Below, piece by piece: positions 39,533 to 49,091 of a stretch of 54,423 nucleotides of DNA. Source of the DNA: an uncultured Oscillospiraceae bacterium (GTDB lineage Bacteria > Bacillota > Clostridia > Oscillospirales > Ruminococcaceae). The translations under genes were made by a program, and so were the position numbers. Location: positions 1 to 54,423 of the forward strand of contig CASFKY010000006.1 of the NCBI GenBank assembly GCA_949295465.1, read 5' to 3'. The notes under the pieces were generated by a model. That model did no database searches, was not told the DNA's origin, and saw only the letters and a list, made by a program, of their open reading frames with translations. Position 1 is the first letter of the stretch. The number at the start of each line of letters is the position of its first letter.

Positions 39533-42268
39533 GTGAAAAATACGGCGCTCCGTCGGCAGGCCGCCCTTCAGGGGGTGGGGTATGTCCTGGGTTTTGCGGC
39601 CATTGCGCTGGCCCATGCCTGGCCCTTTATTCAGTCAGGCAAATATTTTATTTTCGGGGCAGATGGGTATACCCAGATGTTCCCTGTGTTCTGTTATACG
39701 CTGGACTATATAAAAGGACTGCTGCACAGCTGGATGAGTCAGGGAATTTCTGCCGCCTCTATCCCGCTCTATGATTTTTCTCTGGGGCTGGGCGGAGACA
39801 TCCTCTCCTCTCTCAATTGGCACGGATTTGGGAATGTGTTCTATCTGCTGGCTCTGCCGGTGGAACAAGCCAAGCTGCCCTTGGCTTACAGCCTGATCCT
39901 GGTATTGCAGTACTTTCTGGCGGGTCTGGCTTTTTGGGGCTTTGCCCGCAAGATGGGCAGCCGGGATTGGGGCGGAGTGCTGGGAGCCTGGATCTATGTG
40001 TTTACCGGCTTTTATCTCATGACAGTGGAACACCCCCTCATGGCTCATGCGGTCTTGTACCTGCCTCTGGTATTGTGGGGCGCTGAAAAGATTCTTCGGG
40101 GCGAAAGCCCCTTGTTGCTGGCCCTGAGTATTTTCTTCCATGCGCTGTCCGGCTTTTATTTTTTGTTTATTACCTCGGTAATCCTGGCTTTTTATATCCT
40201 GATCCGGGTATGGCAGCAGGGGAAAAAGCCTTATTGGAAGGCCCTGGTCTTTCAGGTCGTGCGGCAAATGGCCTCCTATCTCAGCGGTCTCGGCATGGCC
40301 TGTGCGGTGTTTCTGCCGGCAGTGCTGGGATACCTCCATTCCAACCGCACAGGCGGCGAACGGGATTGGAGCCGGATGTTCTTTATTGGAGGCAAAGAGG
40401 TAATCCAGTGGTTTGTCCAGTGGCTGGACTTCTCGGCGGACTGGTCGATCTGCGGATTGTGCCTGCTGGTACTGGCCGTTTTCCTGGCGGGATCCCGGCG
40501 GGCAGGCAGGGAAAAAAGAGCACTGGAGGCCGGCCTGTGCCTGGCTGCACTGTTTGTGATCTGCCCTCTGGCTCAGTCGGCACTGGTGGGATTTGGAGAA
40601 AGTGAATACACCCGTTTCTGGTATGGCATCAGTTTCCTGCTGGCATATTTGACGGTGAAAATGTACCCGGCTTTGTGGTCGCTCTCCCGCCGTCAGCGGA
40701 TAGCCGGCGGGTTGGCTGTGGTGTTGTATGGGGCTGCTCTGCTGGCCTTCGGCGCCAGCACCGGGCGGATGCTGGGGCTGGTTTTCCTGGCGGCGTTCTG
40801 GCTGGCGGCAGCTGCGGGAAGCTGGGCCAGCGCCCGCAGGCCTGTTTTGGTCCACCGGGGCGGGGCGGCTTTGCTCACAGGGTTGGTGATTTGTCAGCTG
40901 GGGCTGGGATTTTATCGGGATGCACAAGAGACGAGCCCCTCCTATCGGGATGGCCGCTTTGCGCGGCAGATGCCGATGATCACCGGGGAAAATTTATCCG
41001 GGGAGGCTTTTCGGATCGATGCGGGAGATGTGACGTTCCATCAGTGGTGGGCCTCTGCCAATGCGGCGCTGGTGGGAAAATATAAGGGTCTCTCGGAGTA
41101 TTTCAGCATTCTGCGGGCAGAGTATGCCCGGTCCGTGCTGCAGGATTGGGCGCTGGCCCCTGCCCAGCAGGGGAGCTTCTCCTTTCAAAGCCTGGACGGC
41201 TGCGCGGCGCTGAATACTCTGGCCTCCGTGCGGTATGTGATCCTGCGAGAGGGCGAGGAAGCTTATCTGCCCTACGGATATGAGCTGGCGAAAACCGATG
41301 AGCAGAGTTCGGCTTTTACGCTGGTGCCGGAAAACGGTTCTACCATTTATTGGTATGAGAACCAGTATGCCCTGCCCATGGGGTATACCTATGATCGGTA
41401 TATCACGGAGGAGGAGTATCGGACACTGAACGGGCTGCAAAAACAGGCAGCACTCATGCATGTGATGGTTACGGACAGCCCGGCCGAGGGAATGGAACAT
41501 GCGGATCTCGCCCGGGACTGCGGCCAGCAGGCGGTGACCCGGTTGGAGGTGGGTGAACCGCAGATGGCCCAGGGGATTTCCTGGCAGGATGACATCCTGG
41601 AAGAGGCCGGCGGTTCCCCCGACTCGGCAATAACCTTTCAGGTGGAGGTGCCGGCCGGCAGCGAAGTGCATTTGGAACTGGAGAATTTTGAGTACTTGGG
41701 GGATGGCAGCGATTGGGTGAGCTTTGATATGGAGGGCGGCCAGGAGCGGCGAGTGCAGATCTCCCCCGTGCTGAATGGCTCTGAAACCTGGGTCAATCTG
41801 GGATACAGCCCGCAGGGCGGCAACCTGAAAGTGACTTTCACCCTCAGCGAATCTGTCAGAATGCGGCTGAGCGGCCTGAAGATATGGGCCTATGATATGC
41901 AGGACTATGCCGCAGCGGCACTCCAGCGCCGGCAGCACAGCTTGCAGAATGCGAACCTGTCGGTACCCAACAGCCTGGAAGGGATTCTGGAGAGCGAGAA
42001 AGATACCGCCCTCTGTATGTCGATCCCATACAGTGAAGGGTGGCAGGCTACGGTGGACGGAGTTTTGGTGCCGCTAAAATTGGCCAATGGCATGTTCATG
42101 CAGCTGGAGGTGCCGGCTGGCCGGCATATCGTGCGGATCCATTATGTAACTCCCGGGCTGAAAACAGGAGCAGTCCTGATGGTGGCGGGGGCGCTGGCCC
42201 TGATGGCGCAGCTGGCAGTTTACCACCGCAAAAAGAAATCGGGCTCGCTCTCGCCGGAAAAACAATAA
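39533..42268 (+). CDS. YfhO-family membrane glycosyltransferase, copy 1
   Basis: 911 residues. The N-terminal half has about a dozen membrane helices; the first extracytoplasmic loop carries GADGYTQMFP, where the Asp is the likely GT-C catalytic residue. An extracytoplasmic beta-rich C-terminal region includes GWQATVDGVLVP (near 840), then a final helix and a basic tail. Relatives such as B. subtilis YfhO add sugars to teichoic or lipoteichoic acid from lipid-linked donors. The GTG at 39533 has GGAGGAAACT upstream. A paralogue follows downstream. Confidence 0.88.
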   Translation: MKNTALRRQAALQGVGYVLGFAAIALAHAWPFIQSGKYFIFGADGYTQMFPVFCYTLDYIKGLLHSWMSQGISAASIPLYDFSLGLGGDILSSLNWHGFGNVFYLLALPVEQAKLPLAYSLILVLQYFLAGLAFWGFARKMGSRDWGGVLGAWIYVFTGFYLMTVEHPLMAHAVLYLPLVLWGAEKILRGESPLLLALSIFFHALSGFYFLFITSVILAFYILIRVWQQGKKPYWKALVFQVVRQMASYLSGLGMACAVFLPAVLGYLHSNRTGGERDWSRMFFIGGKEVIQWFVQWLDFSADWSICGLCLLVLAVFLAGSRRAGREKRALEAGLCLAALFVICPLAQSALVGFGESEYTRFWYGISFLLAYLTVKMYPALWSLSRRQRIAGGLAVVLYGAALLAFGASTGRMLGLVFLAAFWLAAAAGSWASARRPVLVHRGGAALLTGLVICQLGLGFYRDAQETSPSYRDGRFARQMPMITGENLSGEAFRIDAGDVTFHQWWASANAALVGKYKGLSEYFSILRAEYARSVLQDWALAPAQQGSFSFQSLDGCAALNTLASVRYVILREGEEAYLPYGYELAKTDEQSSAFTLVPENGSTIYWYENQYALPMGYTYDRYITEEEYRTLNGLQKQAALMHVMVTDSPAEGMEHADLARDCGQQAVTRLEVGEPQMAQGISWQDDILEEAGGSPDSAITFQVEVPAGSEVHLELENFEYLGDGSDWVSFDMEGGQERRVQISPVLNGSETWVNLGYSPQGGNLKVTFTLSESVRMRLSGLKIWAYDMQDYAAAALQRRQHSLQNANLSVPNSLEGILESEKDTALCMSIPYSEGWQATVDGVLVPLKLANGMFMQLEVPAGRHIVRIHYVTPGLKTGAVLMVAGALALMAQLAVYHRKKKSGSLSPEKQ

Positions 42269-42271
42269 GCC

Positions 42272-42313
42272 CAAGCCCCGGCCGGGAACAGCTCTCCCCG
42301 GCCGGGGCTTTTG
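42272..42313 (+). terminator. Terminator between the YfhO paralogues
   Basis: Stem AAGCCCCGGCCGGG / CCCGGCCGGGGCTT with loop AACAGCTCT-like, followed by TTTTG. Confidence 0.85.
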
Positions 42314-42329
42314 CGGCTTTGGGAGGCGG

Positions 42330-42358
42330 TTGAATCCCCAAAAGGGGTATGCTACAAT
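42330..42358 (+). promoter_or_regulatory. Promoter of the second YfhO-like gene
   Basis: TTGAAT (42330-42335), 17-bp spacer, TACAAT (42353-42358); the spacer holds CCCC-AAAA-GGGG, a small palindrome. Confidence 0.7.
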
Positions 42359-42391
42359 GAAATCGAATTTCTAAAGGAGAAGCAAAAGCGG

Positions 42392-45151
42392 ATGAAGCAA
42401 ACTTGCGGGGGAGGGCCCCGGCGTGTCCCTTCCGACCTGATTTTTTATACGGCGGGCTTCGGGCTGATGCTGGCGGCCCTGCTGCTGCCCTTTTTCCTGG
42501 ACGGCCTGACCCTGATCCACGGCTCGGACGGATATACCCAGCACTACCCGGTCTTTGTGTATCTGCACAATTATTTTTACGATGTGCTGGGCAATCTGCT
42601 GAAGGGCGATTTCTCGGTGCCCCTTTTTGATTTCAGCATCGGGCTGGGGGAGGATATTCTCCTCACCCTGAATTACTACGGCTTGGGTGATCCCCTGTAT
42701 TTTCTGTGTGCCATGGTGCCTCAGGCGGCCCTGCCGGTGAGCTATGTGCTGCTGTTTGTGCTGCGGGGGTATCTGGGCGGCCTGTGCTTTATGGCGTTTT
42801 GCCGGGAGCAGGGCAAAACCGGCCGGTGGGCGGCTGCGGGGGCCTGGCTGTATGTGTTCAGTGGGCTGTATCTGAGCAGCGTGTACCAGCAGGTGTACGG
42901 CCATGCCCTTTTGTATATGCCCCTCATGTTCTGGGGGCTGGAGCGGTTTTTGCGGGGGAAGAGCCCTGCCGTGTTTGTGCTGGGCGTGTGCTGCTTTGCG
43001 CTGAGCGGGTTCTATTTTTTGGTCCTTTCCTCCTGGGCCCTGGCGGCGTATATTCTCATCCGCAGTCTGGGAGGCGGCCTGGCGGGATGGGTGCGCACCA
43101 GCTTTCGCTCGGCCCTCAAAGCCCTGTGGGCGTATGGCACCGGCCTGGCGCTGGCGGGCGTCTTGTTCCTGCCTCAGGTATGCTTTTTCCTCTCCTCCCA
43201 GCGGAATGTGAAGGAATGGCGCCCTCTGCTGGACAGCCTGGCCGGCTATGGGCAGACCCTGCGGGAGGCGCTGGCCACCGGCGGGGCCCTGAGCCTGGGC
43301 GGGCTGGCTTTGCTGGGGGCAGTGCTGGCCCTCGCTGCCCCCAAGGGGCAGAAAAAGCTCAAACTGGCCCTCTGCGCGGCGCTCCTGCCCATGCTTTCGC
43401 CCTTTGTCTCGGGGATGCTGATCCTGTTTACCCAGAGCGAAAATGACCAGTGGTGGTTCCTGTCCGCTTTTGCCCTCTGTTATGGAGCCGTCTGTGTGCT
43501 GCCCCGGGCCGGCCGGTATACCCGCCGTCAGATGGCGGCCTGCGGACTGTTCACCCTTCTCTGCCTGGCGCTGGCCTGGGCCGGCCGGGAGAATGGAAAC
43601 CTGGTGCGGGGGGCTCTGTTTTTGGCCCTGACGTTCGGGGCGCTGGTGCTGGCCCAGTTCTGGCACAGCCGCCCTGCCGGCCCGCGCCGGAGCGCCCTGC
43701 TGCTCTGCGGGCTGTGTGCGGTGCAGCAGATCGTCTGCCTGTGGGGCTGGGCGATGGGCGTGCGGGAGGGATTCCACTCGGTCCTGTACGCAAAACCCAT
43801 GGCCACCCTCACCGGGGATGAACTGCCGGAGGGAGAGACCTATCGGGTGGATGTGACCGATGTGAGCCTGTATCGGTGGTGGAGCGGTTCCAATGCCTCC
43901 ATGATGGGGGGTTACAACGGCCTGTCGGCCTATTTCAGCATGCTGAACCCGGATGTGCTGGGCTTTTTGGATGATCTCGGGCTGGCGGCGGCCCGCCAGC
44001 GGGCCTATTATTACCGCAGTCTGGACGGATGCGCCATCCTGAACACCCTGGCCAGCGTCAAATATATTTTCCTGCGCCGGGGGGAGGAATGGTATCTGCC
44101 GTATGGGTACAACCGGGTGGGCGTTACGCCCCAGAGCACCCAGATCGTGATGGCGGACACCGGCGGCAATCGGCTGGAGCGGTATGAGAACTTGCTGCAA
44201 TTGCCGCTGGGCTACACCTATTCGGGGTATATCTCCCGCCAGACCTATGAAGAGCTGGACGGCTACGAAAAACAGGTGGCCATGATGCAGGGGATAGTGG
44301 TGGACCAGATCCCGGAGGGCGGCCGGGAGATCCAGCCAAGCTGGGACGGTCTGACCCGGATGGACTGCACTCTGGCCGCCACCCAAAACTGTGTGGAAAC
44401 GGAGCCGGGGGTGTTTCAGTATCAGGAGGGGGCGAGCTGGCAGGGCCAGGCGCTGCCCGGGGATGCCCTGTGGCCGGAGGGAGAGGGCCACGGCTTTGTG
44501 TGTTATCTTCTGGATGTGCCGGCCAACAGCGAGGCCCACGTCTGCCTGCCCTATCTCCAGCGGGAGGGGCAGCATGCCTGGATCTCGGCCCATTGCGGCA
44601 GCCGCACCGAGAGTTTCTGGGTGACGGACGAAAACAATATTGAGGGCGCCGGGCTGAGCCGCACCGCCTGGATCAATCTGGGGTATTTTGAGGAAGGCGG
44701 CCAGGTGGCTCTCTTCCTGGAGGTGCCCCAGGGTGAGCCGATCTCCTATGGGCAGGTGTGGGCCCGGGCCTATGATATGGATCAATATGAGCAGTATGCC
44801 GGGCAGCGGGCCCAGACCACCCTGCAGGAGGTGGAGGTCAGCGACAACCATGTGACCGGGAAGATCACCAGCGAGGAGGACACCATCCTCTGCTTCTCGG
44901 TGCCCTACAGCGGGGGATGGCAGGCCATGGTGGACGGCCAGCCGGTGGAGTCCTTCCGGGCAAACCGGGCCTTTATCGGGCTGGAAGTGCCGGCCGGCAC
45001 CCATGATGTGGAGCTGTATTATATCACCCCCGGCCTCAAACAGGGCATTCTGCTGTCCGGGGCGGGGCTGGTGTCACTGGCGGTGCTGCTGGTGGTGTAT
45101 CGAAAGCGGAAAAACGGGGGTCAAAATGGAAGCCTTGCTGCAAACCCATGA
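42392..45151 (+). CDS. YfhO-family membrane glycosyltransferase, copy 2
   Basis: 919 residues, same architecture as copy 1: loop 1 GSDGYTQHYP, twelve or so helices to about residue 470, an extracytoplasmic beta domain with GWQAMVDGQPV near 850 and a last helix (SGAGLVSLAVLLVVY) with basic tail. The two copies align over their length but are clearly diverged, so they are old paralogues and may use different donors or acceptors. The ATG at 42392 has AAAGGAGA upstream. Overlaps the start of the next gene by 26 bases. Confidence 0.88.
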   Translation: MKQTCGGGPRRVPSDLIFYTAGFGLMLAALLLPFFLDGLTLIHGSDGYTQHYPVFVYLHNYFYDVLGNLLKGDFSVPLFDFSIGLGEDILLTLNYYGLGDPLYFLCAMVPQAALPVSYVLLFVLRGYLGGLCFMAFCREQGKTGRWAAAGAWLYVFSGLYLSSVYQQVYGHALLYMPLMFWGLERFLRGKSPAVFVLGVCCFALSGFYFLVLSSWALAAYILIRSLGGGLAGWVRTSFRSALKALWAYGTGLALAGVLFLPQVCFFLSSQRNVKEWRPLLDSLAGYGQTLREALATGGALSLGGLALLGAVLALAAPKGQKKLKLALCAALLPMLSPFVSGMLILFTQSENDQWWFLSAFALCYGAVCVLPRAGRYTRRQMAACGLFTLLCLALAWAGRENGNLVRGALFLALTFGALVLAQFWHSRPAGPRRSALLLCGLCAVQQIVCLWGWAMGVREGFHSVLYAKPMATLTGDELPEGETYRVDVTDVSLYRWWSGSNASMMGGYNGLSAYFSMLNPDVLGFLDDLGLAAARQRAYYYRSLDGCAILNTLASVKYIFLRRGEEWYLPYGYNRVGVTPQSTQIVMADTGGNRLERYENLLQLPLGYTYSGYISRQTYEELDGYEKQVAMMQGIVVDQIPEGGREIQPSWDGLTRMDCTLAATQNCVETEPGVFQYQEGASWQGQALPGDALWPEGEGHGFVCYLLDVPANSEAHVCLPYLQREGQHAWISAHCGSRTESFWVTDENNIEGAGLSRTAWINLGYFEEGGQVALFLEVPQGEPISYGQVWARAYDMDQYEQYAGQRAQTTLQEVEVSDNHVTGKITSEEDTILCFSVPYSGGWQAMVDGQPVESFRANRAFIGLEVPAGTHDVELYYITPGLKQGILLSGAGLVSLAVLLVVYRKRKNGGQNGSLAANP

Positions 45152-46784
45152 AAAAAAGCTGCTGGGTATCTTTTTTGCCCTGGCTCTGGCGCTGGCAGTA
45201 TTCCTGTCGGCGGGCTACGGCAGCCCGCTGGATGAGGGCAGCGAACAGGCCATTCTCAACAGCAATCTGCGCTCCTACGCGGAATGGATCTGGGGGGAGG
45301 AGGACCCCCGCTGTGAGGCCATCGCCCCTGTCAGAATTCAGGACTCCATCGAGCGGGACCATGGCCAGGCGGCCTTTTATCCCCTGGGTCCTCTGCTGCT
45401 GGCCCTGGCCGACCAGGAGGGGCTGTGTACCCGTCTTTACCATTTCTATATCCAGCTTCTCTTTTTGCTGGGCCTGTTCTCCCTCTACCGCATCCTGCGC
45501 ACTCTCACCGGCAGGGCAGCGCCGGCCTGGCTGGGGGTGGGCATGTTCTGGCTCAGCCCCCGCTTTTTTGCCGAGGGGCACTACAACAACAAGGATATTG
45601 TGCTGGCCTGCCTGTGCCTGACGGTATTCTGGCGGGGGCTGGAATTCTGGAAAAGCAAAAACTGGGCCGATTGCCTCTGGTTTGGGGTGGCGGGGGCCTT
45701 TGCAGCCAACCTGCGGCTGGTGGGGCTGGAGGCCTTCGGGCTCATGGGGCTGGGGTATCTGGCCCTGCTCACCCTGCAAAAGGGGTGGAGCCGCCGGGCG
45801 TTCGGCCGGGGCTGCCTGGCCCTGGGGTCCTGGCTGGCGGCCTTTGTGTTCCTCACACCGGCCTGCTGGCCGGGCTTTGGGGCGTACTGGCAATATGTGA
45901 CCTCAGCCTCCCTCAGCTTTACCCGCTGGGGCGGATATGTGTGGTACGGGGGGCAGCTGTACGATATGGCCAGCCAGAGCCTGCCCTGGCATTATCTGCC
46001 CCGGCTGATCCTGCTCACCACGCCGCCGCTCTTTCTGTTGATGGCCCTGTGCTGGCCCTTTTCGCTGCTGCGCCGGGGCACCGGCAGGGCAGAAAGGCCG
46101 GCCTTTGCCGGCTTGTTCCAGCTGGTGATGCTGGCTTTTGGGGTGATCCCGCTGCTGGGGGCCATGGCGGGCGGTTCGGTGCTGTACAACGGCTGGCGGC
46201 ATTTCTATTTTGTATACGGGCCCCTGGTGATCCTGGCGGTGTGCGGCCTCTGGAAGCTTACCGAGGGGCACAGATTCTGCCGACGGCTGACCCTGGGGCT
46301 GGCGGGGCTCCAGCTGGCGGGCTGCGTCCTTTACATCGGTGCCAACTACCCGGTGGAGGGGCAGTATTTCAATGTTTTGGCCGGCCCAAATGCCCAGCTG
46401 CGCTACGATGCGGATTACTGGAGCCTGGGGGCTGTGGAGGCACTGCGCTGGGTGTGTGAAAACGACCCGGATGAAAAACTGTATGTGGCCGGCGTCTGTG
46501 CCGGGCCCTATCTGGTGGAACTGACCCGGGCCCTGCCCCTGCTGGAGCAGGAGGACCGGGACCGGGTGGTGCTGAAAAGCGAGGACAGCCGCACCGGCTG
46601 TGAATACCTGCTGGTGAACACCACCTACGATATCCACGGCTGGGAGGCGCTGGCCAGGGGCTGGCCTGCCCCTGGCTTTGACGACTGGCTGAGACAGGTG
46701 GAACAGGGCGAGCCGGCGGCCGAGATCAAAAGCGGGAAAACGGTGTTGTGGAAAATTTACCGCAACCCGGGCTACCAAGAATAA
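45126..46784 (+). CDS. Multi-span membrane protein, GT-C/GT39-like glycosyltransferase
   Basis: 552 residues with about ten membrane helices. The first loop holds YGSPLDEGSE (acidic, as in the catalytic loop of PMT/ArnT-type GT-C enzymes), and later GHYNNKDIV lies at a helix end; a soluble C-terminal domain covers about 430-552. Likely a lipid-linked sugar transferase acting outside the membrane together with the YfhO proteins. Its ATG lies inside the end of the YfhO copy 2 gene, so expression is coupled. The family assignment is tentative. Confidence 0.65.
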   Translation: MEALLQTHEKKLLGIFFALALALAVFLSAGYGSPLDEGSEQAILNSNLRSYAEWIWGEEDPRCEAIAPVRIQDSIERDHGQAAFYPLGPLLLALADQEGLCTRLYHFYIQLLFLLGLFSLYRILRTLTGRAAPAWLGVGMFWLSPRFFAEGHYNNKDIVLACLCLTVFWRGLEFWKSKNWADCLWFGVAGAFAANLRLVGLEAFGLMGLGYLALLTLQKGWSRRAFGRGCLALGSWLAAFVFLTPACWPGFGAYWQYVTSASLSFTRWGGYVWYGGQLYDMASQSLPWHYLPRLILLTTPPLFLLMALCWPFSLLRRGTGRAERPAFAGLFQLVMLAFGVIPLLGAMAGGSVLYNGWRHFYFVYGPLVILAVCGLWKLTEGHRFCRRLTLGLAGLQLAGCVLYIGANYPVEGQYFNVLAGPNAQLRYDADYWSLGAVEALRWVCENDPDEKLYVAGVCAGPYLVELTRALPLLEQEDRDRVVLKSEDSRTGCEYLLVNTTYDIHGWEALARGWPAPGFDDWLRQVEQGEPAAEIKSGKTVLWKIYRNPGYQE

Positions 46785-46810
46785 AAACCGAGACAAAAGA
46801 GGGCAAAACC

Positions 46811-47302
46811 ATGGGAAAAGAAGCAAAAACCAATGCCATGCGGATTCTGGACCGGGAGAAGATCTCCTACACCGCCCACGAATATGAGCACAAGGACGGG
46901 GCCATCGACGGGGTGAGCGTGGCCCAAAAAATGGGAGAGGACCCGGCCTGTGTCTACAAGACCCTGGTCACCCGGGGCAACAGCGGCAACTACTTTGTCT
47001 TTGTGGTGCCGGTGGCCGCCGAGCTGGACCTGAAAAAGGCAGCCCGCAGCGTGGGCGAAAAGAGCGTGGCCATGATCCATGTGGCCGAGATCAACAAGGT
47101 CACCGGCTATATCCGGGGCGGGTGCAGCCCGGTGGGGATGAAAAAGCAGTACGTCACCGTGATGGACGAGAGCATCCTCAGCCACGAGAAGGTCTATGTG
47201 AGCGGCGGCCGGGTCGGCACCCAGGTCTGCCTGGCCCCCGCCGACCTGGTGCGGGCGGCCAGGGCCACCACCGCCCCCATCCAGTTTGGCAGCGAGGAAT
47301 AA
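46811..47302 (+). CDS. ybaK: Cys-tRNA(Pro)/Cys-tRNA(Cys) deacylase YbaK
   Basis: 163-residue trans-editing enzyme hydrolysing mischarged aminoacyl-tRNA. Family features: N-terminal RILDREKISYTAHEYEH, KTLVTRG with the catalytic Lys (about residue 50), FVVPVAAELDLKKAA, and GYIRGGCSPVGMKK with the GxxSPxG loop. Length is normal. 26 bp after the GT-C gene and closed by a bidirectional terminator; functionally unrelated passenger of that operon. Confidence 0.95.
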   Translation: MGKEAKTNAMRILDREKISYTAHEYEHKDGAIDGVSVAQKMGEDPACVYKTLVTRGNSGNYFVFVVPVAAELDLKKAARSVGEKSVAMIHVAEINKVTGYIRGGCSPVGMKKQYVTVMDESILSHEKVYVSGGRVGTQVCLAPADLVRAARATTAPIQFGSEE

Positions 47303-47307
47303 CCCCC

Positions 47308-47344
47308 AAAAAGCCCGGAAGGCAGAGATGCCTTCCGGGCTTTT
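47308..47344. terminator. Bidirectional terminator between ybaK and DUF2812 gene
   Basis: Stem AAGCCCGGAAGGCA / TGCCTTCCGGGCTT, loop GAGA-type, with A and T runs on either side. Confidence 0.9.
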
Positions 47345-47348
47345 GTCG

Positions 47349-48686
47349 TTATGTGCCGGCCAGAGTCTGCCCGATCAGGGCCTTTTGCTGGGGGCTCAGG
47401 TCCCCGTAATAGTGCAGCTGGGCCACGGTGCCCTTCCAGCGCAGCAGATATTCCCCCCAGGGCTCGTCACCCTCAAAAAGCTGGTAGGCTTCCAGCGCAC
47501 CCCATTCCTCCGGGTCCACCGGCTGGTACGAGACCTCCCAGGAGGGGTGATCTTCCGGGGCTTCCCGGTACAGCTGGCCCGAAAAAGCGGAATCCAGCCC
47601 GGGCACCCAGGTCCTGAAAAGGGTGTAGTCCAGCCAGGGCGCCCCCTGGACCGTCTCTTCCAGAGAGGGGGAGAGGCGATACTCCTCCCGGCTGGCAAAG
47701 AGGGAGTGTTCTCCATAGCTGTTTGTCCGCCCGGGGTCCTCTTCCACCCCGGCCAGCCGGGAAAGGCTCAGGGGAGACTGGGGCTGTCCCCAGGTGAGCA
47801 GATCGCTGTCTGCCAGGCGGAAAATCCCCCAGGTGAGCCCCGCCATCATCCCAAAGGCCAGCAGCAGATCCGCCCCCAGGGTCAGGGCCAGATTGAGCCG
47901 GGCAGGGACCTTCTGCTTTTTCAAAAATTTTTTGACGCCGTTCACCGCCAGGCACAAAACCGCCAGATAGCCGATCAGCACAAAGAAGATCAGCAGCACC
48001 AGGGGCTGGTCCAGCAGGGCCAGCAGGTAGAGGGCCAGCCCCGCCACGGCTAGGAAAAGCGCCGCCAGCAGGATGCGGTGGCAGCCCCGGGCAAAGAGAA
48101 ACTCTCCCTGCAGGGCCGCCTGCTTTGCCCTGTGCATCCATCGGAGATAGGTGAACAGATCCGCCCCGAAGTAGACCAGCAGCGCGCCATAGCACACCAG
48201 GCTGTACAGGGGAGAGGGGCTGGTCCAGAAATGGATGGGGTCAAAGACGGCGGTGGCCAGCCCCCCGTAGGTCCCCGCCAGGGTGATCAGCAGCATGATG
48301 ATCCAGAAGGGCAGGGCCTTCCGGCTCATTTTGCGGATCATCCGAAGCTCTTCGCCGGGCTCGGTGTGGATGGGCAGAGGGTCGGGCTGATCGGTGCAGA
48401 AAACCTGCAAGGGACCGTTGGAACCCACGAATTTCCAGCCCGAGTGGAGGCAGAAATCCTGGAAGGTCAGCTCTCCCTCGCTGGGCTCCGGCTCAAAATC
48501 CGAGGCCGGGGGATAGTAGGTGGCGGCAAAGCGGAGCTTCTGGGGCGGGATGGCCCGGTAACGCCAGCCGAAATTGGAGAGTTTTTCGATCATCCAGCCC
48601 TGGGCGGCCCGCTTTTCCAGGTGCCGGGCGATGCCGCAGAGGTCGTAAAAGGAAAAGGGGATCAGATCATGCTTTTTCTGTTTCAT
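47349..48686 (-). CDS. DUF2812 domain membrane protein
   Basis: 445 residues. A cytosolic DUF2812 domain (1-135; FYDLCGIARHLEKRAAQGWMIEKL, RYRAIPPQKLRFAATYYP) is followed by a central bundle of about five helices (125-290) and an extracytoplasmic or cytosolic C-terminal domain. These proteins are almost always encoded beside a PadR regulator, as here, and are thought to be its regulated partner, perhaps a sensor or anti-regulator. The ATG at 48686 follows AAAGGAGG and overlaps the PadR stop by four bases. Confidence 0.85.
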   Translation of the reverse strand: MKQKKHDLIPFSFYDLCGIARHLEKRAAQGWMIEKLSNFGWRYRAIPPQKLRFAATYYPPASDFEPEPSEGELTFQDFCLHSGWKFVGSNGPLQVFCTDQPDPLPIHTEPGEELRMIRKMSRKALPFWIIMLLITLAGTYGGLATAVFDPIHFWTSPSPLYSLVCYGALLVYFGADLFTYLRWMHRAKQAALQGEFLFARGCHRILLAALFLAVAGLALYLLALLDQPLVLLIFFVLIGYLAVLCLAVNGVKKFLKKQKVPARLNLALTLGADLLLAFGMMAGLTWGIFRLADSDLLTWGQPQSPLSLSRLAGVEEDPGRTNSYGEHSLFASREEYRLSPSLEETVQGAPWLDYTLFRTWVPGLDSAFSGQLYREAPEDHPSWEVSYQPVDPEEWGALEAYQLFEGDEPWGEYLLRWKGTVAQLHYYGDLSPQQKALIGQTLAGT

Positions 48687-49006
48687 GGCGCGTCCTCCTT
48701 TGGGGCAAAGCGGCGGTAATCCTCCGCCTGCCGGCAGAGCCGGTCATACTCCTCTTTCAGGGCGGCTTGACCCGCCTGGGTCAGGATATAGCTGCGGCGG
48801 CGGCCCTCGGCCCGGGTCTGGCGGATAAGGCCGGCCCCGACAAACTGTTCCAGCAGATTGTACAGGGTGCCCGGGCCCACCTGTACCCGCCCCCCGGTGC
48901 GGGCGGGGATCTCCTCCATGATGTCCATGCCGCATTTTTCCTCGCTCAGACAGAGCAGGATGTAAAACATCTGCTCGGTGAGGGTCTTGAATTTGGCGCG
49001 GGGCAA
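48683..49006 (-). CDS. PadR family transcriptional regulator
   Basis: 107 residues from the TTG at 49006, which has GGAGG eight bases upstream; the GTG at 49015 would leave no spacing. The PadR wHTH is complete (LTEQMFYILLCLSEEKCGMDI, VGPGTLYNLLEQFVGAGLIR, RRSYILTQAGQAAL). Likely autoregulates the PadR-DUF2812 operon through the TATCGA palindromes in its promoter. Between its start and purB lie 346 bases holding this promoter and that of purB. Confidence 0.93.
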   Translation of the reverse strand: MPRAKFKTLTEQMFYILLCLSEEKCGMDIMEEIPARTGGRVQVGPGTLYNLLEQFVGAGLIRQTRAEGRRRSYILTQAGQAALKEEYDRLCRQAEDYRRFAPKEDAP

Positions 49007-49039
49007 GGCGCTCACCTCCCATCCCCAAACGATAATCTC

Positions 49040-49053
49040 GAATATCGATATTC
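49040..49053. promoter_or_regulatory. PadR operator candidate A (GAATATCGATATTC)
   Basis: Perfect 14-bp palindrome just downstream of the predicted transcript start (about 49056). Confidence 0.7.
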
Positions 49054-49062
49054 CTCAGCTTC

Positions 49063-49091
49063 AGTATATTATCGAACATCGATATTGTCAA
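49063..49091 (-). promoter_or_regulatory. Promoter of the PadR-DUF2812 operon with operator B
   Basis: TTGACA (49091-49086), 17-bp spacer, TATACT (49068-49063). The spacer is itself a palindrome TATCGA-ACA-TCGATA (49070-49084), so a bound dimer would block RNA polymerase. Confidence 0.82.

Noticed and set aside
42371-45004. 877-codon open frame on the minus strand
   Set aside because: Antisense shadow of the second YfhO gene.
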